From an archaeon (GTDB lineage: Archaea > Asgardarchaeota > Hermodarchaeia > Hermodarchaeales > Hermodarchaeaceae): a stretch of DNA of 7,665 nt. This document shows positions 1 to 6,571 of this stretch, one piece after another (within the stretch, counting starts at the first letter, position 1; each line of letters starts with the position of its first letter). Position numbers and translations under genes: made by a program. The stretch lies in assembly GCA_016550415.1 (NCBI GenBank), contig JABXGU010000625.1, forward strand, positions 1 through 7,665. Reading direction: 5' to 3'. Under the pieces are notes generated by a model. It saw only the letters and a list, made by a program, of their open reading frames with translations. It did no database searches and was not told the origin of the DNA.

Positions 1-100
1 ACATTACCTGATATGGGTCACAAGTATTGTCATTAGCTAGATACTTGAATATTAAGAATGTAAAATCTGAAAAATCATTGTCAGATGGAAGACCAGATTC

Positions 101-655
101 TTATTCTAATAAATCTGGGACGTCTAATAATTTATATACACTCTGACTAATTTTAGATTGTTGTTTGTGTTGTAGCATTAGTACCGTAACATCTGCTCTT
201 TGTTTCACAGTTGCTACAAAAGACGATGCAAGGTAAAGACCAATAGTACCCAGCACAGGCTTGAGGGAGTCAAGAGCTGTTTTAACACAGCGCTGGAACT
301 CTTCTACTGCTAACTCCATTTTTCCAATCTCATCAATCACTACAATATCCGCTTTATCAACTGCTTGTTCAATAGCTGTCACTCCAATGGCTTGAACAGC
401 TGCTCTGTCCACACCATATCGACCAACTCTTATCTTGCTGGGGTATCCCACTGCAGCCATTGTTGCTTCTTCACCTGTGGCGATATCTCGAATTAGAAAT
501 CCTCCTCTCCGTCCATTTTCAGTTCGAAAATCGGGTGTGGTGATGCCGCCAACCTTTACTCCCTTTGTTTGAAGCACTTTTATGATGTGGGCGACTAGGG
601 TGCTTTTACCACAGCCAGGGGGGCCTGTAATTAGTATATTCGCCTTTTGTAACAT
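101..655 (-). CDS. THEP1-family nucleoside-triphosphatase
   Basis: This 184-residue protein is a P-loop NTPase of the THEP1 family (COG1618), whose members hydrolyse ATP, GTP and other NTPs to NDPs; the cellular role is not well settled. The Walker A motif GPPGCGKST is at residues 11-19. The family block GGITTPDFR followed by GGFLIRDIATGEE is at about 36-63. Walker B with the characteristic DEIGKMEL is at 108-115. The length matches complete family members (about 170-190), and no signal peptide or membrane segment is present, so it should be cytosolic. The ATG start is supported by a strong GGGGAGGAG site six bases upstream. It is the second gene of an operon with dUTPase, three bases apart, which suggests a link to nucleotide-pool control (inference from context). 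Family assignment is firm; physiological function is not. Confidence 0.93.
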   Translation of the reverse strand: MLQKANILITGPPGCGKSTLVAHIIKVLQTKGVKVGGITTPDFRTENGRRGGFLIRDIATGEEATMAAVGYPSKIRVGRYGVDRAAVQAIGVTAIEQAVDKADIVVIDEIGKMELAVEEFQRCVKTALDSLKPVLGTIGLYLASSFVATVKQRADVTVLMLQHKQQSKISQSVYKLLDVPDLLE

Positions 656-658
656 CTA

Positions 659-1159
659 CTACTCCTCCCCTTGGTATACTCCTTGATATGGCTGGGTTTC
701 TTGTTGTAATCTCATGAATAAGAGATGGAGTAACCTAGCGTTTTTGGTCGCGACGAATCCATGGGGGTTATTGACCATTAATAGGCCGCGAGATCTTCCT
801 TCATAACCTGCATCCCATACTGCTGATTCGATTGTTACGCCTGATCTTAATAATGAGGAGCGTGGTCGTCCAATTGCAACAATATCAGTTGGAAGGTGGA
901 GGACCTCATTATATGTTACGAGATAGTTACCTGAATTTAGAGTATAACGGTCTTCTTCTGGTTGAACCTCGTCGTATTGTGGGATGTGGCGGTGCTTATT
1001 TGCGAAGTCGATAGTTCCTGCTTCCTTGAAGGTGAACACTTTGTGTAATGTGAGTTCAACGCCATTCGGTGATACTTGAATTTCAGGGTCAATCATACCT
1101 GTAACCAGATTATGTTGGGCAATTAGTTCCAGAATGGTGTTTTTATCAAGGACTGTCAT
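659..1159 (-). CDS. dut: dUTPase (deoxyuridine 5'-triphosphate nucleotidohydrolase), archaeal dCTP deaminase-like type
   Basis: This cytosolic enzyme of 166 residues belongs to the trimeric dUTPase / dCTP deaminase fold. It should hydrolyse dUTP to dUMP and pyrophosphate, keeping uracil out of DNA and feeding dTMP synthesis. Visible motifs, numbered from the ATG start, are PRSSLLRSGV at about 99-108 (phosphate binding) and WDAGYEG at 115-121, carrying the Asp and Tyr of dUTPase motif III. The catalytic Glu expected in the LxLE segment of dCTP deaminases is absent here (GLLMVNNP), so pure dUTPase is preferred over deaminase or bifunctional enzyme. The C-terminus (YQGVYQGEE) resembles archaeal members. 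The start is ambiguous: a GTG at 1168 would add three residues, but the AAAGG site is only two bases before it and about eleven before the ATG, so ATG was chosen. It is the first gene of the operon with THEP1. Confidence 0.87.
   Translation of the reverse strand: MTVLDKNTILELIAQHNLVTGMIDPEIQVSPNGVELTLHKVFTFKEAGTIDFANKHRHIPQYDEVQPEEDRYTLNSGNYLVTYNEVLHLPTDIVAIGRPRSSLLRSGVTIESAVWDAGYEGRSRGLLMVNNPHGFVATKNARLLHLLFMRLQQETQPYQGVYQGEE
662..670 (-). promoter_or_regulatory. Shine-Dalgarno site of the THEP1 gene inside the dUTPase 3' end
   Basis: On the minus strand GGGGAGGAG lies six bases before the THEP1 ATG. The same bases encode the last Gly-Glu-Glu codons of the dUTPase. They are followed by two in-frame TAG codons and then the ATG. 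This fixes the THEP1 start and implies that translation of the two genes is coupled. Confidence 0.75.
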
Positions 1160-1196
1160 TGCTGGCACAACCTTTCTCTAAGATGTAACATTTGAA

Positions 1197-1205
1197 CCTT
1201 TAAGC
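1197..1205 (-). promoter_or_regulatory. Possible archaeal TATA box for the dUTPase-THEP1 operon
   Basis: The minus strand reads GCTTAAAGG here, close to the archaeal TATA consensus. Initiation about 25 bases downstream would fall near 1175, giving a short leader before the dUTPase start. This rests on eye-matched consensus and spacing only. Confidence 0.3.
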
Positions 1206-1215
1206 TGTCTCTTCA

Positions 1216-1228
1216 TGAAATTAAATTT
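1216..1228 (+). promoter_or_regulatory. Possible BRE/TATA element for the zinc-finger/CPBP operon
   Basis: In the divergent gap, TGAAATTAAATTT resembles a purine-rich BRE followed by an AT-rich TATA element. A transcript starting about 25 bases downstream would carry a leader of roughly 50 bases to the ATG at 1302. The region is AT-rich throughout, so a chance match is possible. Confidence 0.22.
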
Positions 1229-1301
1229 GCATGTAGATGAGAGTCTAATTGATGTTCATTATGGAAAGGCTTTTCACCGATAGCCACGAAGGGCTGTCCC
1301 C

Positions 1302-1997
1302 ATGGAAGCATATTCTAAGCCTGAAACTCTTCCGACGGAGAAACCTATTGATTGGTGTCCAGTCTGTGGAACCAATCTAAGCGAAAAAGGTACAGATGTG
1401 GATAGAGATGTTTGTCCGTCATGTGGTTTTGATTTATTATTAGTCAAACCTTCAAAAGCTCTAGCTGCTCCTGAAAAAACTCCTGCAAGGGTACCTCGTT
1501 TTGCATATGTTGTACTCGCTATTCAAGCATGTGTGTCACTTTTACTGGGCTTAGTATTCTATTTCTTTTCCAGCTCTTTATACATAGGGTTGCCAGATAT
1601 ACTTGCATATACCTTTTTTCTTTCTGTAATAGTTAGTGTTGTTTTCTATGTTATCCTTAGGATTGGAAAGAGTGTATCTGCTGTAAGGATTGGGCTACTC
1701 ATTTTCGGTTTCTTTTCACTGCCCCTTGGAGGTTGTGCAATTGCCGCTGCGCTTTCTATATCTACGGTTAGTCGTTTTTGTGTGATTTGTGGAAAGCGGA
1801 TAATTTGGGGAGCATCCTATTCTGAATGTCCACATTGTCAGAGTTCATTTCATAGGTGGGGACGATGCCGACTTACTCGGGTTGAAATCATAGCAAATGC
1901 ATGGGGAAGAGATCCTGCAAGAAGTGAAATTGATAATACGTGTCCACAATGCTTTCAGAACATCAAGTTGATTCCTGTTGGAGGTGAGCAAGCATGA
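1302..1997 (+). CDS. Membrane protein with N-terminal zinc ribbon and C-terminal C4HC3 (PHD/RING-CH-like) zinc finger
   Basis: No named family is recognised. The 231 residues show three parts. A zinc ribbon has ligands C19, C22, C38 and C41 (CPVCG and CPSCG knuckles). Three hydrophobic helices lie at about 67-89, 99-119 and 128-151. A C-terminal cysteine-rich domain has C160, C163, C176, C179, H184, C189, C214 and C217. The order C-x2-C-x12-C-x2-C-x4-H-x4-C-x24-C-x2-C is that of a C4HC3 cross-brace finger, though PHD and RING-CH fingers usually have H-x2-C. With three helices the two zinc domains should lie on opposite faces of the membrane, unless one segment does not cross. The ATG is the only usable start after the in-frame TAG at 1281, and a weak GAAGGG precedes it by eight bases. 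The stop overlaps the CPBP start as ATGA, so the two are co-translated. A role in ubiquitin-like or regulatory binding is speculation. Confidence 0.75.
   Translation: MEAYSKPETLPTEKPIDWCPVCGTNLSEKGTDVDRDVCPSCGFDLLLVKPSKALAAPEKTPARVPRFAYVVLAIQACVSLLLGLVFYFFSSSLYIGLPDILAYTFFLSVIVSVVFYVILRIGKSVSAVRIGLLIFGFFSLPLGGCAIAAALSISTVSRFCVICGKRIIWGASYSECPHCQSSFHRWGRCRLTRVEIIANAWGRDPARSEIDNTCPQCFQNIKLIPVGGEQA
1980..1987 (+). promoter_or_regulatory. Strong Shine-Dalgarno site of the CPBP protease gene
   Basis: GGAGGTGA, a full match to the 16S 3' end, sits six bases before the ATG at 1994 and inside the last codons of the preceding gene. It fixes the start and supports coupled translation through the ATGA overlap. 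Confidence 0.8.
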
Positions 1998-2827
1998 CAG
2001 AACACACCTATCCAGCTCACTACTGTGCATACTGTGGGCACCCTTTCTCCATTCGCTCATCGTTCTGTGAAAAGTGTGGAGTAAGAGCTACACGAGCTTA
2101 TATCGCTGATAAAGCGCCTCCATATCCTTGGTCTCCTGCTGCATCTGTCTCTATGGTTCTCCTTGCCTTTGCAATTGCAGTTATCGGTTCAGCGGTTCTA
2201 CTCCTATATTTCATAGTGTTTTTCGGAATCCCCATCACAGTGATTGCGCTTAATTCATTAACCACAGATCCCCTATTCTTCTTTTTCTCCATTACAATAG
2301 AGCTAACCTGGCTTGTTATTCCAATCGGGTTTGTATTGAGGTTGAAGGCCCCTCTGTCACGCCTTGGGCTTTCCTTTGGTGGTGTGCGAACCGCGATTAA
2401 AGACATTGCAATTGGAATTGGTGCAGCATTTGTTATGGTTCCCCTCATATTGGTACTTGTCTTCTATCAAATGGTTGATGAAGGCGCAGGTCCTCCACTA
2501 GTTCCCCCTGGACCAATTGAAATCTATTGGCTAGGAATTACTTGTCTAGCAATGATATTCATGGTTGCACCTGCTGAAGAGCTTCTCTTTCGTGGTCTTC
2601 TACAGAATTCGCTCGATGCCTATTATGGTAACATAGCAGGTCTCCTGGCAACCTCTATCATCTTTGGATTAGCACATATGAATCCAATCAATGGGGTTGT
2701 TCAGACTGTACTAGGTATTATTCTTGGTCTTATTTTTCAAAAACAAAATCGTAGATTATTGGCGCCTGTCACTGCACACGGTGTCTACAACTGCCTTATC
2801 TTCATCCTTGATACCTTCTTCATCTAG
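1994..2827 (+). CDS. Zinc-ribbon CPBP-family intramembrane metalloprotease (Rce1/CAAX-like)
   Basis: This 277-residue polytopic membrane protein is a putative glutamate-type intramembrane protease of the CPBP (Abi) family, related to the eukaryotic CAAX protease Rce1. A cytosolic zinc ribbon comes first, with C11, C14, C25 and C28 (CAYCG and CEKCG). About seven hydrophobic segments follow, near 50-75, 77-90, 92-115, 133-158, 176-195, 213-250 and 255-275. All CPBP motifs are intact: EELLFRG at 195-201 (catalytic Glu pair and Arg), FGLAH at 224-228, and HGVYN at 262-266. It should therefore be active. Substrate is unknown; family members process prenylated proteins or bacteriocins, or serve in immunity and secretion. 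It overlaps the upstream zinc-finger gene by ATGA and ends within the last codons of the convergent CHAT gene. The zinc ribbon may dock a partner such as the coupled upstream protein (inference). Confidence 0.9.
   Translation: MTEHTYPAHYCAYCGHPFSIRSSFCEKCGVRATRAYIADKAPPYPWSPAASVSMVLLAFAIAVIGSAVLLLYFIVFFGIPITVIALNSLTTDPLFFFFSITIELTWLVIPIGFVLRLKAPLSRLGLSFGGVRTAIKDIAIGIGAAFVMVPLILVLVFYQMVDEGAGPPLVPPGPIEIYWLGITCLAMIFMVAPAEELLFRGLLQNSLDAYYGNIAGLLATSIIFGLAHMNPINGVVQTVLGIILGLIFQKQNRRLLAPVTAHGVYNCLIFILDTFFI
2824..2827. other. Shared palindromic CTAG giving stop codons on both strands
   Basis: The CPBP gene ends with TAG at 2825-2827 on the plus strand. The CHAT gene ends with TAG read from 2826-2824 on the minus strand. 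The self-complementary CTAG serves both, so the genes overlap tail to tail by four bases and no separate terminator fits between them. Confidence 0.9.
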
Positions 2828-5800
2828 AGCTCACTAAAAAGTGAAGAGAATGGGTTTCCCACAAGGGTGTAGGGTAGCCAACTGTTTGGAGATGTCTGTT
2901 GATTTGCCAACTCGCGTCTGGCATGAAGAAGTGCAACCGCAATGGGATCGCGTTCATAGAGTCGATGAGTTAAAATTGAAGTGAAGTGATGCTGAATCTG
3001 TGTATTAGGCAGCCAGCGTGTGAAAACGAGGGATGAGGCTCCTGCTGTCACAAGGCGCTTGATAAAAGCAGCTAAACTTAATCCATTCTCAAGAGGTGCT
3101 ATTTGCGTCATCTCATCTAATACAACTATGGGTGCACCTTCAAATACGGTAGTAACGCCCAATTCGATGGTACGTAAGCTATCAGGATATAGGAGAGTAA
3201 TTTCGCCTTTGCTATGATGAGCTTTTGTGGCTGTTGATAGATAAATCAATGATCTGGGATGTCTACAAGCTTCAGAAAATTTTTGTCGACTAAAGTCTTG
3301 TCCAAATAATACGACAGGTTCGCTTCCCTCTGTCTTAGTGGGCACCGCAGCTAGGAAAGAATTTAGAATTTCTTTTGCCTTGTTTTTCCTTCTTGGTTGC
3401 TCCTCAGGACCTGTATTTCCACCAAATATTACAGATGGAGTTTCTTGTTGCGCTAAGGCTTGTGCTTTCATTGTGCTTTCTAGTAATTGTAAGTTCGGAG
3501 CCCAACTCATAGGATATTTGAGTCCCCAATATTGATGTCCATCGAAGAATAACTCAAAGGGTACGTGGTGGAGGAAATCGTCTGTAATTACTTGAATGTA
3601 ATCATAGGTTCGGTCAGAGATCTCTTTCTGCAGTTGGCTAGGTATTAATCCTCGGTACAAGTTTGTGCCCATGTCCTGTAATTGAATTGCAGGTGGTAAT
3701 TCGTCTGATTTTCCTATTGAATGCAGTTTCGTTATTAGTGATATTAGGTCTGGTGAAATCGGTATGGTGTATACAGCGTGACGGTTTATGTGGTCATCAA
3801 TTGTGACAATAATTCGATTCTGTCTTCGGAACATATCATAACTAATTAGTATCCATCTGCGTTTTGGTGGAATTAATGCAATGATTTTCTGTAATGTCTT
3901 ATAGTCTCTAGGTGGAAGTGCCCGTCCTGGATCTGGACAGGCAGCCAATATTACATTGCGATTGACGTCAATTTCGTTAAGAAGATTCTTCATTTTGCTA
4001 CGAATTACTTGGCATCTTGTAGCAAATTCTTGTTGTGTGATTTGAGTGCGTGGAAGTTTTTCTAACTCCTTTTGAAGCTTGGAGATTTGTTGGATAAGTC
4101 CAGATTCTTTTTGGGCAAGTGCAGGGAGTTCGCTGCATTTTTCGAAGCCCAGATTATTTGGAAGAAAGGGGAGGAGCTTGGCAACCTTACTTCTTGTCGA
4201 CCAATCTAATATATTCTCAATTGTCCCGGCGTCTTTTTGCTCTCCCAACTTTTGTGCAGCGACAAGAATAGCAATTTCTATTGCTTGCTGGATGTAAACA
4301 AAGGATCTAGGTGTAGTTTCTTGTTGCTGTAAGGCGATGTCAAGTTCTTCAGCGATAAGAAGTGCCTGTCTTATTAATTCAAGAGCTTTTTTGTGTTGTT
4401 TTTCAGAGGTAAGTACTGTGGCTTCTCCGAGTAGGGTGGTAAATAGTCTTGAGGGATAATCCCAAGTCCCAAAGAATTTCCTAGATTGTTCATAGAAGTG
4501 AATTGCTCTCTCGGTGTCCTTTTGTGCAATTAATGGTGCCAATTCTAACGATACTAGGGCTTGGAGTTTGTCATCAATACCTGGTGGAAGGTTAGCTATG
4601 GCGCCTTCTAATGCATCTTGCCGTTGAGGTTTTTGCTTGAGTTGCTTTAGTGCTTCACTAAGCTGATAATATGCAATTGCCTTGTTATGTTTTTGTTTTG
4701 AATCAATGTGCGCAATTGCTTCTTGTAGAGGCTCAACTGCTTCAGCAAATTTTCTCTGTTTCATTAAGGCCAAGCCTAACTGGAGGTTAGCTTCAGCTCG
4801 TTGTTCCAAAGGTAGACGATTATCTCCTGTTGCTTCTTTCAAAATTGAAATTGCTTTGTCTGGGGAATCCGAGTCAATGGTGAGCTGGGCTAATATAACA
4901 GAGATTGATACAGCTAGCAATGGCTTATCTTGGGCTTTTGCTCTTTTTAGGCCCTCTTGAAATAATGGAAGATCTTCTGCATAGCGGGCTCGTCCTTGAG
5001 TTACTTTTAGCAAAATCTGATATGCCTGTATCTCCCACTCCTCTGTCTGCAAGTTCTTTAATTGTTCAATAGCTAGTATGCACTGCTCTCGAGCTTCATT
5101 ATATTTTCCTTGTTGATTCATGCATTCTGCTACTTCGAGATAGATACGAACTTCCTGTTCTGTATTCTTAAGATTACGGTAATATCGGAGCGCTTGAGTG
5201 AATTCTTTTTCTGCAGCTCTTTCCTGACCAAAACAAAGTAATGCCTTACCTTTCTCTACACGGGCCCACATGCCCTGAGCTTTTTCCTTCGTATTTGAGA
5301 AAAGCTCAATGGCTTGGTCATACAATTGAAGGGCTTCTCTTTTCTGGTCCAGATCTTTGAGAATTTGAGCTGTTAATAGTTGACTCTTTGCTAGCCATGG
5401 TTTTTTGCCTTGTTGTTTGAAGGTCCTGGATGCTCTCTCAGCAAATTTCAGTGCATCCTTCAGTTGATCTTTTTGAAAGGTAATTCTTCCCAGATAGTAA
5501 TATGTCATTGCTTCTCCTGTTATGTCACCTGCTTTATGCAGGGTTTCTTGAGCCTGCCGGACAATCGTTTCTGCATCATGGACCTTTCCTTGAACGAGAT
5601 CTATTTCCGCCAATCCAAGAAACGCATAAGCTCTCAGAGCTGGTTTAGCCACTTTGGTGGATAATTGAGCAAGAGTCTGAAAAGTCATGTGAGCCTGTTG
5701 AGTTTCCCCAAGTCGCAAGAGTACCTGAGCTTGGTCAGCTAATGCGTCAGCTTGAAGTTCTGTCTCACCTATGATTTTTGCTAATCTTATTGCTTCAGCA

Positions 5801-6249
5801 TATTGTAATTGGCTTTGTCTTAGTCGACCCACACGTGCTAGGGCTGCTCCTGCCTCCATTAATAGTTGCACCTGTTCTTTATCTGGACCATCTTCTGACT
5901 GCTTTTCAGCAGCTTGACTAAAAGCTCGACCAGCCTCTTCAACATAGTCAAGTGCGTAAAGCAAATGAGCCATTGCTACAAGTGCTCGTCTAAGCGAAAT
6001 CGGGTCATTAATATCGCGAAGTATTCTAACTGCTTGTGTAGCGCTGACTAGTGCCTCCTTATTTTGTCCTAGGGCTTTCAAAGCTTGGCTGATGTAGATG
6101 CCAACAATACCCTCCTCCCGCTTTTGCTTTGATTGATGGTATAGTTTCTGAGCAGCCTTCCAAGCTTCCAATGACTTGGCATATGCTTTGTTAGCAAAAT
6201 GTTTGCGACCAGTGGAAAATAAGGATTCAACATTGGGTTGGCTAGACAT
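2824..6249 (-). CDS. Large TPR-repeat protein with degenerate CHAT (caspase-like) domain
   Basis: This soluble 1141-residue protein has helical TPR repeats of about 40 residues filling roughly 1-640. A CHAT-type linker (ILDWSTRSKVAKLL, near 678) and a predicted coiled coil (about 714-760) follow, then a CHAT domain at about 765-1141. CHAT landmarks are the ITDDFLHHVPFELFFDG strand near 885-905, NGLSLAAFIKRLVTAGASSLV, and the closing WLPYTLVGNPF. Active CHAT peptidases carry a His in a HxxTHG/AGHG-like strand and a Cys in VVLSAC. Here these read IYLSTAT (Ala at 1007) and VVLDEM (Met at 1047), so both catalytic residues appear lost although spacing and flanks are kept. The likely role is binding or scaffolding rather than cleavage. 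The ATG start has GAGGAA nine bases upstream. No CRISPR genes are nearby, which argues against a Craspase-like role. The reading frame is intact throughout. Confidence 0.88.
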   Translation of the reverse strand: MSSQPNVESLFSTGRKHFANKAYAKSLEAWKAAQKLYHQSKQKREEGIVGIYISQALKALGQNKEALVSATQAVRILRDINDPISLRRALVAMAHLLYALDYVEEAGRAFSQAAEKQSEDGPDKEQVQLLMEAGAALARVGRLRQSQLQYAEAIRLAKIIGETELQADALADQAQVLLRLGETQQAHMTFQTLAQLSTKVAKPALRAYAFLGLAEIDLVQGKVHDAETIVRQAQETLHKAGDITGEAMTYYYLGRITFQKDQLKDALKFAERASRTFKQQGKKPWLAKSQLLTAQILKDLDQKREALQLYDQAIELFSNTKEKAQGMWARVEKGKALLCFGQERAAEKEFTQALRYYRNLKNTEQEVRIYLEVAECMNQQGKYNEAREQCILAIEQLKNLQTEEWEIQAYQILLKVTQGRARYAEDLPLFQEGLKRAKAQDKPLLAVSISVILAQLTIDSDSPDKAISILKEATGDNRLPLEQRAEANLQLGLALMKQRKFAEAVEPLQEAIAHIDSKQKHNKAIAYYQLSEALKQLKQKPQRQDALEGAIANLPPGIDDKLQALVSLELAPLIAQKDTERAIHFYEQSRKFFGTWDYPSRLFTTLLGEATVLTSEKQHKKALELIRQALLIAEELDIALQQQETTPRSFVYIQQAIEIAILVAAQKLGEQKDAGTIENILDWSTRSKVAKLLPFLPNNLGFEKCSELPALAQKESGLIQQISKLQKELEKLPRTQITQQEFATRCQVIRSKMKNLLNEIDVNRNVILAACPDPGRALPPRDYKTLQKIIALIPPKRRWILISYDMFRRQNRIIVTIDDHINRHAVYTIPISPDLISLITKLHSIGKSDELPPAIQLQDMGTNLYRGLIPSQLQKEISDRTYDYIQVITDDFLHHVPFELFFDGHQYWGLKYPMSWAPNLQLLESTMKAQALAQQETPSVIFGGNTGPEEQPRRKNKAKEILNSFLAAVPTKTEGSEPVVLFGQDFSRQKFSEACRHPRSLIYLSTATKAHHSKGEITLLYPDSLRTIELGVTTVFEGAPIVVLDEMTQIAPLENGLSLAAFIKRLVTAGASSLVFTRWLPNTQIQHHFTSILTHRLYERDPIAVALLHARRELANQQTSPNSWLPYTLVGNPFSSLFSEL

Positions 6250-6258
6250 GTGCCCAAC

Positions 6259-6264
6259 TTCCTC
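6259..6264 (-). promoter_or_regulatory. Shine-Dalgarno site of the TPR-CHAT gene
   Basis: The minus strand reads GAGGAA nine bases before the ATG at 6249. It supports that start over internal alternatives. Confidence 0.6.
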
Positions 6265-6301
6265 GCAAGAGGCTATATCAAATGAACACTGGCAATTAGC
6301 C

Positions 6302-6315
6302 GTTTAAAGTTTGAT
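6302..6315 (-). promoter_or_regulatory. Possible BRE/TATA promoter for the TPR-CHAT gene
   Basis: On the minus strand ATCAAA is followed directly by CTTTAAAC, resembling an archaeal BRE plus TATA box. Initiation about 25 bases downstream, near 6281, would leave a leader of about 30 bases containing the Shine-Dalgarno site. The element overlaps the end of the preceding small ORF. It would let the CHAT gene be transcribed independently of the glycosyltransferase. Confidence 0.3.
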
Positions 6316-6486
6316 GTATACCCTTCCTTAGGGATGCATCCAAAAATTTTCTTAATATCCCTAGAAGTCGTGGAGGCAGTAATCTACGGAGTCGTGACCG
6401 GTATAAACCTATTTTCGATAATAAGGTTGAAATACGCTTTTTAGGAGCTTCAACATGAGGTCCTGCCTGATCTTTGTGACCTTTTA

Positions 6487-6494
6487 TTTTTTTT
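6487..6494 (-). other. A8 homopolymer, potential slippery site
   Basis: Eight consecutive A on the minus strand form the A-AAA-AAA type of slippery heptamer, exactly where the two frames of the small basic ORF meet. One additional A would join the frames. The site is equally a typical place for a one-base indel error. Confidence 0.45.
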
Positions 6495-6571
6495 CGTTTT
6501 CAGGAAGCCCAGTGATTTTCAGAGCTTCACCCATTTACATATCACACCCTTAGTTAAACTTAGAGAATCCT

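Larger units (their letters stand above)
6296..6534 (-). pseudogene. Small basic ORF split by a one-base frame slip (frameshifted or decayed gene)
   Basis: The 322-base gap between the glycosyltransferase and CHAT genes is not empty. An ATG at 6534 opens a 16-codon frame (MGEALKITGLPENEKK) that stops at TAA 6486-6484, just after a run of eight A. In the -1 frame the sequence stays open for 64 codons, from 6490 to 6299, and ends with TAA at 6296-6298. Joined, this would be a 79-residue protein whose second part holds 16 Lys/Arg against 3 Asp/Glu, with an amphipathic stretch (RSRLRRLLPPRLLGILRKF). The second frame has no start codon of its own. A GGGTGTGAT element precedes the ATG. It could be a recent frameshift, a homopolymer sequencing error, or programmed -1 slippage. 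No homolog is recognised, and chance openness is not excluded. Confidence 0.4.

Noticed and set aside
1..100. Open frame on the minus strand continuing in frame past the THEP1 stop for 33 codons to the window edge
   Set aside because: The only start codon is an ATG at the very edge (4-2), THEP1 is already full length, and the stretch is AT-rich and short. It could hold a downstream spacer with a T5 tract, but nothing supports a gene.
832..1014. Plus-strand 60-residue ORF
   Set aside because: It lies wholly inside the dUTPase gene on the opposite strand, with no ribosome binding site and no recognisable motif.
659..1168. dCTP deaminase identity for the left gene
   Set aside because: The Glu needed for deamination is missing from the segment after the GYEG motif, while the dUTPase Asp and Tyr are present.
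2098..2448. Minus-strand 116-residue ORF
   Set aside because: It is a shadow of the CPBP gene, antisense to membrane-helix codons, and has low-complexity basic composition.
2824..6249. Craspase-type (type III-E) TPR-CHAT association
   Set aside because: There is no CRISPR array and no gRAMP/Cas7-11 gene in the window, and the catalytic dyad is absent.
6321..6333. CCCT-loop-AGGG inverted repeat
   Set aside because: The stem is only four pairs, lies inside the small ORF frame and has no following T-tract, so a terminator or regulatory hairpin is not supported.
6482..6500. T-rich tract on the plus strand as a terminator
   Set aside because: No plus-strand gene lies upstream of it within reach; it is better explained as the A-rich part of the minus-strand small ORF.
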